From contig NZ_CP084930.1 in assembly GCF_023822065.1 (NCBI RefSeq), forward strand, positions 3,178,001 through 3,242,000: 64,000 bases of DNA. Direction: 5' to 3'. Position 1 is the stretch's first letter. The number at the start of each line of letters is the position of its first letter. Position numbers and translations under genes: made by a program. The notes under the pieces are model-generated. The model had not been told where the DNA came from and did not search any database. It worked only from the letters and a program-made list of their open reading frames with translations. Shown piece by piece: positions 8,599 to 17,091 of this stretch. The stretch is from Sphingomonas morindae (GTDB taxonomy: Bacteria; Pseudomonadota; Alphaproteobacteria; Sphingomonadales; Sphingomonadaceae).

Positions 8599-10719
8599 AT
8601 GACCATGCAGGTTCTGAGGGGCGCGATGGCGCTGGGCGGGCTCTTGATCGGCGCGCCCGCGCTCGCGGAAGGGGCGGCACCCGAGGATGGCGGGGTCATC
8701 GTCGTCACGGGCCAGCAGGATGCCACCCAGACTTCGGCGGGCACCAAGAGCGCGATGCCGATCGCCGAGGTGCCGCAATCGATCAGCGTCATCGATGCGG
8801 GCACGATCGTCGGGCTCGGGCTCCAGAACCTCAACCAGGCGCTGCGCTTCGTCGCCGGCGTCACGCCCGAGCAGCGCGGCGCCAGCGCCGAGGTCTATGA
8901 CCAGTTCAAACTGCGCGGGTTCGATGCCCTGCAATATCTGGACGGGCTGCGCAGCTTCGACAGCCCCTCGGGCTATGCCGCCGCGCAGGTGGACGTGTCG
9001 CGGCTGGATCGGGTCGAGGTGGTGAAGGGCCCCGCCTCCGCCCTGTACGGCCAGACCGGGCCGGGCGGCCTTGTCGCGCTATCGAGCAAGCTGCCGCTCG
9101 ATCGCGGCTTCTACGGCGCGGTGGGCGCTACCTATGGCACCTATGATCTCTACCGGATCGACGCCGACATGGGCGGACAGGCGGCGCCTTCGGTGCTGTG
9201 GCGCCTCTATGGCAGCGCCAATGGCGCGCACACCCAGCAAAGCCATGGCCGGCGCGCGCGGCAGACCGTGTCGGGCGCCGTCACGCTCGGCCAGACCAGC
9301 CGCACCACGCTGACCCTGCTGGCCACCTATTCGCACGATCCGCGCAACGGCACCTATGGCGTCTTCCCCGCCTCGGGCACCTTCATCGCCAACCCCAATG
9401 GCCGGCTGCCGACGCGCTTCGACGACGGCGAGCCGGGGAATTTCTTCAGCCGCGAGCAGGCCGCCGGCACCTTCATCCTGGCGCATGATTTCGGTGGAGG
9501 CTGGCATTTCCGCTCGGCCGGTCGCTACCAATATGTCGGGTCGCGGCTCGGCATCGTCTATACCAGCGGCAGCCTCGCCGACGATCCGAGCCAGCGCGTC
9601 TTCAACCGCGCCTCCTATGCCACGCGCGAGCGGCTCAACGCCTGGACGTTCGACAATCAGCTCGCGGGCAGCGTGACGACCGGCCCGGTGACGCACGCGC
9701 TTCTCTTCGGCGTCGATCGCCAGGTGCTCCATTCGACCGAGACCTACGCCTTCGGCACGGCCACCCCGATCGACGGCTTCGCACCCGTCTATGGCAGCAT
9801 GACGGTGCCGCGCACGCCGCAGACGGTGCCGGGCGGGGAACCCGGCTATCTCGGCTATCATGTCCGCCAGCAGGGCCTCTACGCGCAGGACGAAATGGCG
9901 GCGGGGGGGCTGCGGCTGACACTGAGCGGCCGCCAGGATTGGGCGCGCGTGGCGCCGGCGGGCGCGCCGGCGGAGCATTCGGACAAATTCACCTATCGCG
10001 CGGGCCTGCTCTACAAGACCGGCTTCGGCCTCGCGCCCTATATCTCCTACGCCACCTCCTTCCAGCCGCAGAGCGGACAGGTGCGCACCAGCGACGGCAG
10101 CCTCGGCAACGCCAAGCCGAGCGCGGGCAAACAGCTGGAGGCGGGGGCGAAATATCTCGTGCCGGGGACGCAGATCCTGCTCACCGCCGCCTGGTTCCGC
10201 ATCCACCAGACCAACTTGCTCACTGCGGTGCCCAACACCAATTATTCGATCCAGAACGCGCGCGTGCGGTCCAAGGGGGTGGAGGTGGAGGCGACCGCGC
10301 CGCTGCCTTATGGCTTCGAGGCGCGGCTCGCCTTCAGCCGCCAGTCGGTGCGCAACAGCGATGGCAGCCGCATCCTCGGCGTGGGGCGCGGCGGGACGAG
10401 CGCCAACCTGGAATGGGCGCCCAAGACCGGCCCCGCCGCCGGCCTGGCGATCGGCGGCGCGGTGCGGCATGTCGATCAGGTCTATGCCGGCACCTATTTC
10501 GACGGCATCACCCGCAACACGCCCGGGGTGACGCTGTTCGACGCGCTCGCCCGCTACGATCTCGGCAAGCTCTCGCCCCGGCTCGATGGGCTGAGCCTCG
10601 CGCTCAACGCCACCAACCTGTTCGACAAGAAGTATCTCACCACCTGCTATCTCGATTATGGCTGGTGCTGGTACGGCAATCGCCGCACCGTGCAGGGCAC
10701 GATCGGCTTCCGCTGGTAA
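8599..10719 (+). CDS. TonB-dependent siderophore receptor
   Basis: Outer-membrane 22-strand receptor of 706 residues with a cleavable signal peptide (cut near ALAEGA). It has a plug domain (EVPQSISVIDAGTI; KLRGFDALQYLDGLR; VEVVKGPASALYGQTGPGGLV) and a barrel ending in the aromatic residue of TIGFRW. The ferrichrome/FhuA-type signature near the C-terminus includes a CYLDYGWCWYG cysteine pair. It presumably imports an Fe(III)-siderophore with TonB-ExbBD energy. The 77-bp upstream gap contains no Fur box that I can recognise. A strong terminator follows. Confidence 0.93.
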   Translation: MTMQVLRGAMALGGLLIGAPALAEGAAPEDGGVIVVTGQQDATQTSAGTKSAMPIAEVPQSISVIDAGTIVGLGLQNLNQALRFVAGVTPEQRGASAEVYDQFKLRGFDALQYLDGLRSFDSPSGYAAAQVDVSRLDRVEVVKGPASALYGQTGPGGLVALSSKLPLDRGFYGAVGATYGTYDLYRIDADMGGQAAPSVLWRLYGSANGAHTQQSHGRRARQTVSGAVTLGQTSRTTLTLLATYSHDPRNGTYGVFPASGTFIANPNGRLPTRFDDGEPGNFFSREQAAGTFILAHDFGGGWHFRSAGRYQYVGSRLGIVYTSGSLADDPSQRVFNRASYATRERLNAWTFDNQLAGSVTTGPVTHALLFGVDRQVLHSTETYAFGTATPIDGFAPVYGSMTVPRTPQTVPGGEPGYLGYHVRQQGLYAQDEMAAGGLRLTLSGRQDWARVAPAGAPAEHSDKFTYRAGLLYKTGFGLAPYISYATSFQPQSGQVRTSDGSLGNAKPSAGKQLEAGAKYLVPGTQILLTAAWFRIHQTNLLTAVPNTNYSIQNARVRSKGVEVEATAPLPYGFEARLAFSRQSVRNSDGSRILGVGRGGTSANLEWAPKTGPAAGLAIGGAVRHVDQVYAGTYFDGITRNTPGVTLFDALARYDLGKLSPRLDGLSLALNATNLFDKKYLTTCYLDYGWCWYGNRRTVQGTIGFRW

Positions 10720-10722
10720 GAA

Positions 10723-10756
10723 AAAGCCCCCGGACGGCGGACCGTCCGGGGGCTTT
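10723..10756. terminator. bidirectional rho-independent terminator
   Basis: A perfect 15-bp stem (AAAGCCCCCGGACGG paired with CCGTCCGGGGGCTTT) with a 4-base loop lies between the convergent receptor gene and typA. A-rich and T-rich flanks on both sides let it work for both transcripts. Confidence 0.9.
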
Positions 10757-10781
10757 CTGCAAGGGCGCGGGCGGCGCCGGC

Positions 10782-12596
10782 TCAGGCAGCGGCGCGCTTG
10801 GCGCGCTTGCGCTCGTGCGGGTCGAGATGGCGCTTGCGCAGGCGGATCGACTTGGGCGTCACCTCCACCAGCTCATCCTCGTCGATATAGGCGATCGCCT
10901 GCTCGAGCGTGGGCTTGCGCGGCGGCGTCAGCCGGATCGCGTCGTCCTTGCCGCCCGAGGCGCGGAAGTTGGTGAGCTGCTTCGCCTTGAGCGGGTTCAC
11001 CTCGAGATCGTCATCCTTGGCATTCTCGCCGATGATCATGCCCTCATAGATGGGATCGCCCGGCGACACCATCAGCACGCCGCGCTCCTCGAGCGAGTTG
11101 AGCGCATAGGCGACCGCCTCGCCGGTGCCGTTGGAGATCAGCGCGCCGTTTTTGCGGCCCTCGATCGCGCCCTTATAGGGGCCGTATTTCTCGAAGAGCC
11201 GGTTCATGATGCCGGTTCCGCGCGTGTCCGACAGGAACTCGCCATGATAGCCGATCAGCCCGCGCGACGGCGCGGAGAAGGTGATGCGCGTCTTGCCGCC
11301 GCCCGACGGACGCATATCCGTCAGCTCGGCCTTGCGGATCGACATCTTCTCGACGACGGTGCCCGAAAACTCGTCGTCCACGTCGATCACGACCGTCTCA
11401 TAGGGCTCGGTGCGTGCGCCATTCTCCTCGCGGAACAGCACGCGCGGGCGGCTGATGCCCAGCTCGAACCCCTCGCGGCGCATCGTCTCGATCAGAACGC
11501 CGAGCTGAAGCTCGCCACGCCCGGCGACCTCGAACGAGTCCTTGTCCGCGCTCTCGGTGACGCGGATCGCGACATTGCTCTCGGCCTCGCGGAACAGCCG
11601 ATCGCGGATCATGCGGCTCGTCACCTTGCTGCCCTCGCGGCCGGCGAAGGGGCTGTCATTGACGAGGAAGCGCATCGACAGGGTGGGCGGATCGATCGGC
11701 TGCGCCGTGATCGGCACATTCACGCTCGGATCGGCGATGGTGTTGGCCACGGTCGCCACGGTGAGGCCGGCCAGGCTGATGATGTCGCCCGCCTGCGCCT
11801 CGTCCACCGGCACGCGCTCGAGGCCGCGGAAGGTCATCAGCTTGGAGGCGCGCCCCGCCTCGATGACATTGCCCTCGCCGTCCAGAGCGTGGATCGGCTG
11901 GTTGACCTTGACCACGCCGCTATTGACCCGGCCGGTGAGGATGCGGCCGAGGAAATTGTCGCGATCGAGCAGCGTCACGAGGAAGCTGAACGGCGCGTCG
12001 AGATCGACCGTCGGCGCCGGAACGTGGCGCACGATCGTCTCGAACAGCGGACGCAGCGTGCCTTCGCGCGCCTCGGCGTCGTTCGAGGCATAGCCGTTGC
12101 GGCCCGAGGCGTAGAGCACCGGGAAATCGAGCTGCTCGTCGGTGGCGTCGAGGCTGACGAAGAGATCGAACACCTCGTCGAGCACTTCCTGCACGCGCGC
12201 GTCCTGGCGATCGATCTTGTTGACCACCACGATCGGCTTCAGCCCGAGCGCCAGCGCCTTGCCGGTGACGAATTTGGTCTGCGGCATCGCGCCTTCGGAC
12301 GAATCGACGAGCAGGATGACGCCATCCACCATCGACAGGATCCGCTCCACCTCGCCGCCGAAATCGGCGTGGCCCGGGGTGTCGACGATGTTGATCCGCG
12401 TTCCCTCCCATTCCACGCTCGTGCACTTGGCGAGAATGGTGATGCCGCGCTCCTTCTCGAGATCGTTCGAGTCCATCGCGCGTTCCTCGACGCGCTGATT
12501 GTCGCGGAAGGTGCCGGACTGGCGGAAAAGCTGATCGACGAGAGTCGTCTTGCCGTGATCGACGTGGGCGATGATCGCCACGTTGCGGAGGCTCAT
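10782..12596 (-). CDS. typA: translational GTPase TypA/BipA
   Basis: Ribosome-associated GTPase of 604 residues, involved in 50S assembly and stress adaptation. G1 is [14 protein letters not shown] (residues 10-23), G3 is [13 protein letters not shown]4 is NKIDR. The C-terminal domain carries [22 protein letters not shown], specific to TypA. The length is normal. It stands alone, facing the terminator it shares with the siderophore receptor. Confidence 0.97.
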   Translation of the reverse strand: MSLRNVAIIAHVDHGKTTLVDQLFRQSGTFRDNQRVEERAMDSNDLEKERGITILAKCTSVEWEGTRINIVDTPGHADFGGEVERILSMVDGVILLVDSSEGAMPQTKFVTGKALALGLKPIVVVNKIDRQDARVQEVLDEVFDLFVSLDATDEQLDFPVLYASGRNGYASNDAEAREGTLRPLFETIVRHVPAPTVDLDAPFSFLVTLLDRDNFLGRILTGRVNSGVVKVNQPIHALDGEGNVIEAGRASKLMTFRGLERVPVDEAQAGDIISLAGLTVATVANTIADPSVNVPITAQPIDPPTLSMRFLVNDSPFAGREGSKVTSRMIRDRLFREAESNVAIRVTESADKDSFEVAGRGELQLGVLIETMRREGFELGISRPRVLFREENGARTEPYETVVIDVDDEFSGTVVEKMSIRKAELTDMRPSGGGKTRITFSAPSRGLIGYHGEFLSDTRGTGIMNRLFEKYGPYKGAIEGRKNGALISNGTGEAVAYALNSLEERGVLMVSPGDPIYEGMIIGENAKDDDLEVNPLKAKQLTNFRASGGKDDAIRLTPPRKPTLEQAIAYIDEDELVEVTPKSIRLRKRHLDPHERKRAKRAAA

Positions 12597-12661
12597 GAGG
12601 GTCTAATCCTGTCGGGGTGTATCGCGCGGCGCCATAGCCGAAAGCCGCGCGCGCAACAAGC

Positions 12662-13294
12662 TCAGGCTCGGGCGGCGATCAGCGCCGTGCCGAAGGCGAT
12701 GAACAGCGCGCCGGTGGCGCGATCGAAGCCGCGCTGCCGTCCGGGCGCCTTCAGCCAGCCCGCCAGCCGCCGGCCGCCCAGGGCATAAGCGAGATACCAG
12801 CCGCATTCGACGGTGACGAAGGTGGCCACCAACAGGCCGAACTGCGGCGCCCAGGGCGCGTCGCGGCGGATGAATTGCGGGAAGAGCGCGCCCGCGAACA
12901 GGATCAGCTTGGGGTTGGACAGGCCGACGAACAGCCCGTCGCGGAACAGGCGCGGGCCGGAAAGGCGCGGCGGCACGGTGGCGGCGGCCTCGTCCGGCAT
13001 CGCCCCCCGCCCCGCCGCCCACCAGGATTTCACGCCCAGATAGACGAGATAGGCCGCGCCGGCGTAGCGCAGCGCATCGAACAGGCGCGGCATGGCGGCG
13101 AGCAGCGCGCCGACACCGAGCGCCGAGAGCGCGAGCGCCGTGAGCACCGCGGTCAGGCAGCCCGCCATGCTCCACAGGCTGCGCACCACGCCGAAGCGGG
13201 CGGCGCGCGCCATCACGTGCAGCATGTTCGGCCCGGGGGTGCCGCTCACCACCAGCACCGTCAGCAGAAAGGGCCACCAGCGATCGAAGCTCAT
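12662..13294 (-). CDS. LysE/RhtB family amino-acid exporter
   Basis: 210-residue inner-membrane transporter with about six TM helices. The family signature GTPGPNMLHVMARAARFG is at residues 18-35, and GLSNPKLILFAGALFPQFI lies mid-protein. It probably exports an amino acid or homoserine-lactone-like compound; the substrate is not predictable. It is divergent from the PhoD gene over a 74-bp gap. Confidence 0.92.
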   Translation of the reverse strand: MSFDRWWPFLLTVLVVSGTPGPNMLHVMARAARFGVVRSLWSMAGCLTAVLTALALSALGVGALLAAMPRLFDALRYAGAAYLVYLGVKSWWAAGRGAMPDEAAATVPPRLSGPRLFRDGLFVGLSNPKLILFAGALFPQFIRRDAPWAPQFGLLVATFVTVECGWYLAYALGGRRLAGWLKAPGRQRGFDRATGALFIAFGTALIAARA

Positions 13295-13368
13295 TCCGCA
13301 TCCCCCTGTGCCATGCGCGCGCCTTGCTGCAACATTCCCGACATCTCCCCCCGCTACGCGACGGGATC

Positions 13369-14928
13369 ATGATCTACCGTCCCTCGCGTCGCGCCCTGCT
13401 CGGCGGCCTCGTCGCCGCGCCCGTCTTCCTGCCCGGCCTCGCCCGCGCCGCCGAGCTCGGCTTCGCGGACTTTCCCTTCACGCTCGGCGTCAGCGCGGGC
13501 GATGCCCTGCCCGATGGCTTTGTGCTCTGGACGCGGCTGGCGCCCGATCCGCTGGCGCCGCACGGCGGCATGCCGATGGCGCCCGTGCCCGTCAATTGGG
13601 AGGTGGCGGAGGATGACGGCTTCCGCACCATCGTCGCCAAGGGGCAGGAGACCGCCTGGCCCGAACTCGGCCATTCGGTCCATGCCGAGGTCAGCGGGCT
13701 CAAGCCCGGCCGTCCCTATTGGTACCGCTTCCGCTGCGGCGGCGAACTGAGCCTCGCGGGCCGCGCCGCCACCCTGCCCGCGCCCGGCACGACCGTGGAC
13801 CGGGTGCGCTTCGCCGCCGCCGGCTGCCAGCACTTCGAATCGGGCTACTACACCGCCTATCGCCACCTCGCCGAGGAGAACGATCTCGATTTCGTGTTCC
13901 ACTATGGCGACTATATCTACGAATATTCCGCCGGGGTGGCGCTCAACGGCCTGCATCAGCCGATCGATCCGGTGCGCCGCTATCTCGGCCGCGAACCCTA
14001 TAGCCTCGACGATTACCGGCTGCGCTACGCCCAGACCACGCTCGACAGCGACATGCAGGCGGCGCGCGCCGCCCATCCCTGGTTCGTCAGCTATGACGAT
14101 CACGAGGTGCAGAATAACTGGACCGGCGATACCGACAAGGACGATACGCCCGCGGCCCTGTTCCGCCTGCGCCGCGCCGCCGCGCTCCAGGCCTGGTACG
14201 AACATATGCCGGTGCGCCGCAGCGCCATGCCGGACGCGACCGGGCTGGTCGAGTTCCGCCGCCGTTTCGATTACGGCACGCTGCTGCGCGGCCATCTGCT
14301 CAATACGCGGCTCTACCGCTCGGACCAGCCCTGCGGTGACGGCTTCAAGCCGCTGTGCACGCCGATGACGGGCGATGTCCTGGGGCGGCCGCAGGAAGCC
14401 TGGCTCGATCAGGGCCTCGCCACCAGCCGCCAGCGCTGGCAGCTGATCGCGCAGCAGGTGATGGTCGCCGCGCCCGATCGCCGCACCCCCGAGCATGACG
14501 GGCCGCAGCCGACCTTCAACATGGACAGCTGGGCGGGCTATCCGCTCGCGCAGCGGCGCCTGTTCGATCGGTTCGCGGCGCATCGCCCCGGCAATATCGT
14601 GGTGGTGACGGGGGACGAGCACCAGAATTGGGCGAATGATCTGGTGCGCGACGATGGCCGCATCGTCGCCAGCGAGTTCGTCGCCACCTCGATCAGCTCG
14701 GGCGGCGACGGGTACGACACCCGCCCGGGCAATGACGAGATCATGCGCCACAACAGCTTCGTCAAATGGACCAACGACCGGCGCGGCTATCTGCTGACGG
14801 AGGTGACGCCGGACGCCTGGACCGGCGATTTCCGCACCGTCGCCGCGGTTTCCACCGCGGGCGCGCCGGTGCGCACCGCCGCGCGCTGGCAGGTGGCGGC
14901 GGGCCAGGCGGGGTTGCGCGCGGGGTGA
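13369..14928 (+). CDS. phoD: PhoD-family alkaline phosphatase, Tat-exported
   Basis: 519-residue secreted metallophosphoesterase for phosphate scavenging. The N-terminus MIYRPSRRALLGGLVAAP is a twin-arginine signal, cleaved near ARA-AE. A PhoD N-terminal Ig-like domain (FTLGVSAGDALPDGFVLWTR) is followed by the catalytic domain with FHYGDYIYEY, SYDDHEVQNNW and VVVTGDEHQNW metal ligands. ATG 13369 is chosen because the Tat motif starts there; upstream in-frame codons are unlikely. No pho box is recognised upstream. Confidence 0.93.
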   Translation: MIYRPSRRALLGGLVAAPVFLPGLARAAELGFADFPFTLGVSAGDALPDGFVLWTRLAPDPLAPHGGMPMAPVPVNWEVAEDDGFRTIVAKGQETAWPELGHSVHAEVSGLKPGRPYWYRFRCGGELSLAGRAATLPAPGTTVDRVRFAAAGCQHFESGYYTAYRHLAEENDLDFVFHYGDYIYEYSAGVALNGLHQPIDPVRRYLGREPYSLDDYRLRYAQTTLDSDMQAARAAHPWFVSYDDHEVQNNWTGDTDKDDTPAALFRLRRAAALQAWYEHMPVRRSAMPDATGLVEFRRRFDYGTLLRGHLLNTRLYRSDQPCGDGFKPLCTPMTGDVLGRPQEAWLDQGLATSRQRWQLIAQQVMVAAPDRRTPEHDGPQPTFNMDSWAGYPLAQRRLFDRFAAHRPGNIVVVTGDEHQNWANDLVRDDGRIVASEFVATSISSGGDGYDTRPGNDEIMRHNSFVKWTNDRRGYLLTEVTPDAWTGDFRTVAAVSTAGAPVRTAARWQVAAGQAGLRAG

Positions 14929-15010
14929 TCGGCGCGGCGCGGCGCCGTGTCGCTTGAATAGAACACCCGGTGCGGCCTATCTATGCCGGGACACGGCAAG
15001 AAGGACCGCC

Positions 15011-16207
15011 ATGGCCACCGAACCGACCACGCTGGACGCGCCGATCGAGCTGACCCCGCCCGCGCCCGTGCCGGTGCTCCCGCCCGAGCGCGCGGCCGGG
15101 CTGGTGCCGCTTAGCGAGGGCCAGCGGAGCAAGCTCGACCAGCGGGTGGATGGCTTCATCGCGGAGCTGGTGGCGGCCGATTCCCAGTCGCCCGAATTTG
15201 GCCGCAAGGTCGATCAGATCACCAATATGGGCCGCCGCGAGATCCAGGAAGCCGCCGGCCATTCCAACCGCTTCCTCGATCGCCCCGTCAAGGCGATGGA
15301 CAAGGACAGCAGCGTCGGCGCCGATCTCGCCGCGCTGCGCCGCACGATCGAGGATCTCGATCCCGGCCGGCAGGGCAATCTTCTCGCCCCCAAGAAATTG
15401 TTCGGCATGATCCCCTTCGGATCGAAGATGCGGGACTATTTCGACGGCTATAAATCCGCGCAGAGCCACATCGCCACCATCCTCGCCCGGCTGGCGAGCG
15501 GCAAGGACGAGCTGCTCAAGGACAATGCCGCGATCGATGTGGAGCGTCAGTCGCTCTGGCAGGCGATGGGCCGGCTGGAGCAGATGATCCACATCGCCAA
15601 GACGCTGGACGCGCGGCTTGAGGACAAGGCGTCCGAGCTTGACGGCAGCGATCCAGCCAAGGCCAAGGCGATCCGCGAGAGCGCGCTCTTCTATGTGCGG
15701 CAGCGCAGCCAGGATCTGCTCACCCAGATGGCGGTGACGGTGCAGGGCTATCTCGCGCTCGATCTGGTCAAGAAGAACAATGTCGAGCTGATCAAGGGCG
15801 TGGACCGCGCCTCCACCACCACGGTGGCGGCGCTGCGCACGGCAGTGACGGTGGCGCAGGCGCTGACCAGCCAGAAGCTCGTTCTGGAGCAGATCACCGC
15901 GCTCAACACCACCACCGCCAACATCATCGATTCCACCGGCGCGCTGCTCAAATCGCAGACCGCGCAGATCCACCAGCAGGCCGCCGCGAGCACCATTCCA
16001 ATCGATACGCTCAAGCGCGCCTTCCAGAACATCTACCAGACCATGGACGCGATCGACACGTTCAAGCTCCAGGCGCTCGACACGATGAAGCAGACGGTGG
16101 GCAGCCTGACTGACGAGGTCGAGAAGTCGCGCGGCTACATCGCCCGGGCGGAAGGCGCCGCCCAGGCCCAGCTTTCCGCGCGCGACGAAGCCTTCAAGCT
16201 CGACTGA
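15011..16207 (+). CDS. TelA family toxic-anion-resistance protein
   Basis: 398-residue cytosolic, largely helical protein of the TelA/KlaA family (tellurite/toxic-anion resistance, envelope stress). Conserved blocks are FGSKMRDYFDGYKSAQSHI, MAVTVQGYLALDLVKKNN and KLVLEQITALNTTTANIID, and the final third is strongly coiled-coil-like. The first 35 residues are Pro-rich and variable. The ATG has AAGAAGGA 6 bp upstream. The stop overlaps the next start (TGATG), so it is coexpressed with the XpaC-like membrane protein. Confidence 0.9.
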   Translation: MATEPTTLDAPIELTPPAPVPVLPPERAAGLVPLSEGQRSKLDQRVDGFIAELVAADSQSPEFGRKVDQITNMGRREIQEAAGHSNRFLDRPVKAMDKDSSVGADLAALRRTIEDLDPGRQGNLLAPKKLFGMIPFGSKMRDYFDGYKSAQSHIATILARLASGKDELLKDNAAIDVERQSLWQAMGRLEQMIHIAKTLDARLEDKASELDGSDPAKAKAIRESALFYVRQRSQDLLTQMAVTVQGYLALDLVKKNNVELIKGVDRASTTTVAALRTAVTVAQALTSQKLVLEQITALNTTTANIIDSTGALLKSQTAQIHQQAAASTIPIDTLKRAFQNIYQTMDAIDTFKLQALDTMKQTVGSLTDEVEKSRGYIARAEGAAQAQLSARDEAFKLD

Positions 16208-16920
16208 TGGCGAGCAGCGACGATATTCTGAGCCACGCCGCCGAGCTGTTGCGGCGGCTGTCGCCCGAAGGGCGGGCGGCGGCGCTGCGTCGTCGCGAAC
16301 GGCGGATGCGCGCCGCCAAGCGCATGCTGAAGCGCCTGCTGATCGGCACGATGCTGGTCCTGGCGGCGGCGGCGGCGATCGGTTTCGTCGTGCCGATCGG
16401 GATTGGCGGTGTGTTCGCCACGCTGCTCGCGCTGATCCTCGTCTGGACGCTGGTCCTCGGCACGGGCCGCACCGTCGCGCCGCGCGCGGAGCAGCTGGCC
16501 ACCACCGATCTCGCGCGCCTGCCCGCCGATACCGGCGCCTGGCTCGATCGGCAGCGCCTCGCCCTGCCCGCGCCCGCGCAGCGCCAGATCGATCAGCTGG
16601 AGAGCGGCCTCGCCGCGCTGGCGCCGCAGCTGAGCGGGCTCGATCCGCGCCAGCCCGAAGCGCTGGAGGTGCGGCGGCTGATCGCCGACGAGCTGCCCGA
16701 GCTGATCCGTGGCTATCAGCGCGTGCCGCCGACGCTGCGGCGCACGCCGATCGCCGGCGGCACCTCGCCCGACCGCCAGCTCGCCGATGGGCTGGCGACG
16801 ATCGGCGAGGAGCTGGCGCGGATGAACCAGCGGCTCGCCGACAAGGATCTGAAGGCGCTCGCCACGCAGAACCGCTATCTCGAGATCAAATATCGCGGCG
16901 ACGATCAGCCGCCCGCCTGA
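16207..16920 (+). CDS. XpaC-like membrane partner of TelA
   Basis: 237 residues: a basic, Arg-rich N-terminus (residues 1-42), two TM helices (about 44-62 and 66-84), then a soluble helical domain with LPELIRGYQRVPPTLRRTP and DLKALATQNRYLEIKYRG. This plan and the TelA coupling match the XpaC family ('5-bromo-4-chloroindolyl phosphate hydrolysis' proteins), which commonly sit beside TelA. The sequence similarity I can judge by eye is weak, so the name is tentative. The likely location is the inner membrane. Confidence 0.6.
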   Translation: MASSDDILSHAAELLRRLSPEGRAAALRRRERRMRAAKRMLKRLLIGTMLVLAAAAAIGFVVPIGIGGVFATLLALILVWTLVLGTGRTVAPRAEQLATTDLARLPADTGAWLDRQRLALPAPAQRQIDQLESGLAALAPQLSGLDPRQPEALEVRRLIADELPELIRGYQRVPPTLRRTPIAGGTSPDRQLADGLATIGEELARMNQRLADKDLKALATQNRYLEIKYRGDDQPPA

Positions 16921-17091
16921 GCGCGCCTGCCATGGCGCGAGTGATGCACGCGCCCCACACCAGCCGCCAAATCTTTGGGCTGGCTGCGGAAGATAGTGTG
17001 CCCCAAAGGACTCTTCCGTTACATTTTGTTGAAAGCTTCGAGACAGAAGCAGGCGGACGAGGGTGCCGACAAGGCCCAATCAGGGGGCTCC

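Noticed and set aside
9939-12788. A 949-codon plus-strand open frame
   Set aside because: Crosses the 3' end of the siderophore receptor, a strong terminator and the antisense of typA; not a gene.
16921-17091. An extended N-terminus for the second TonB receptor
   Set aside because: The frame is open but the extension would place the signal peptide 39 residues inside the protein; ATG 17092 has its own Shine-Dalgarno.
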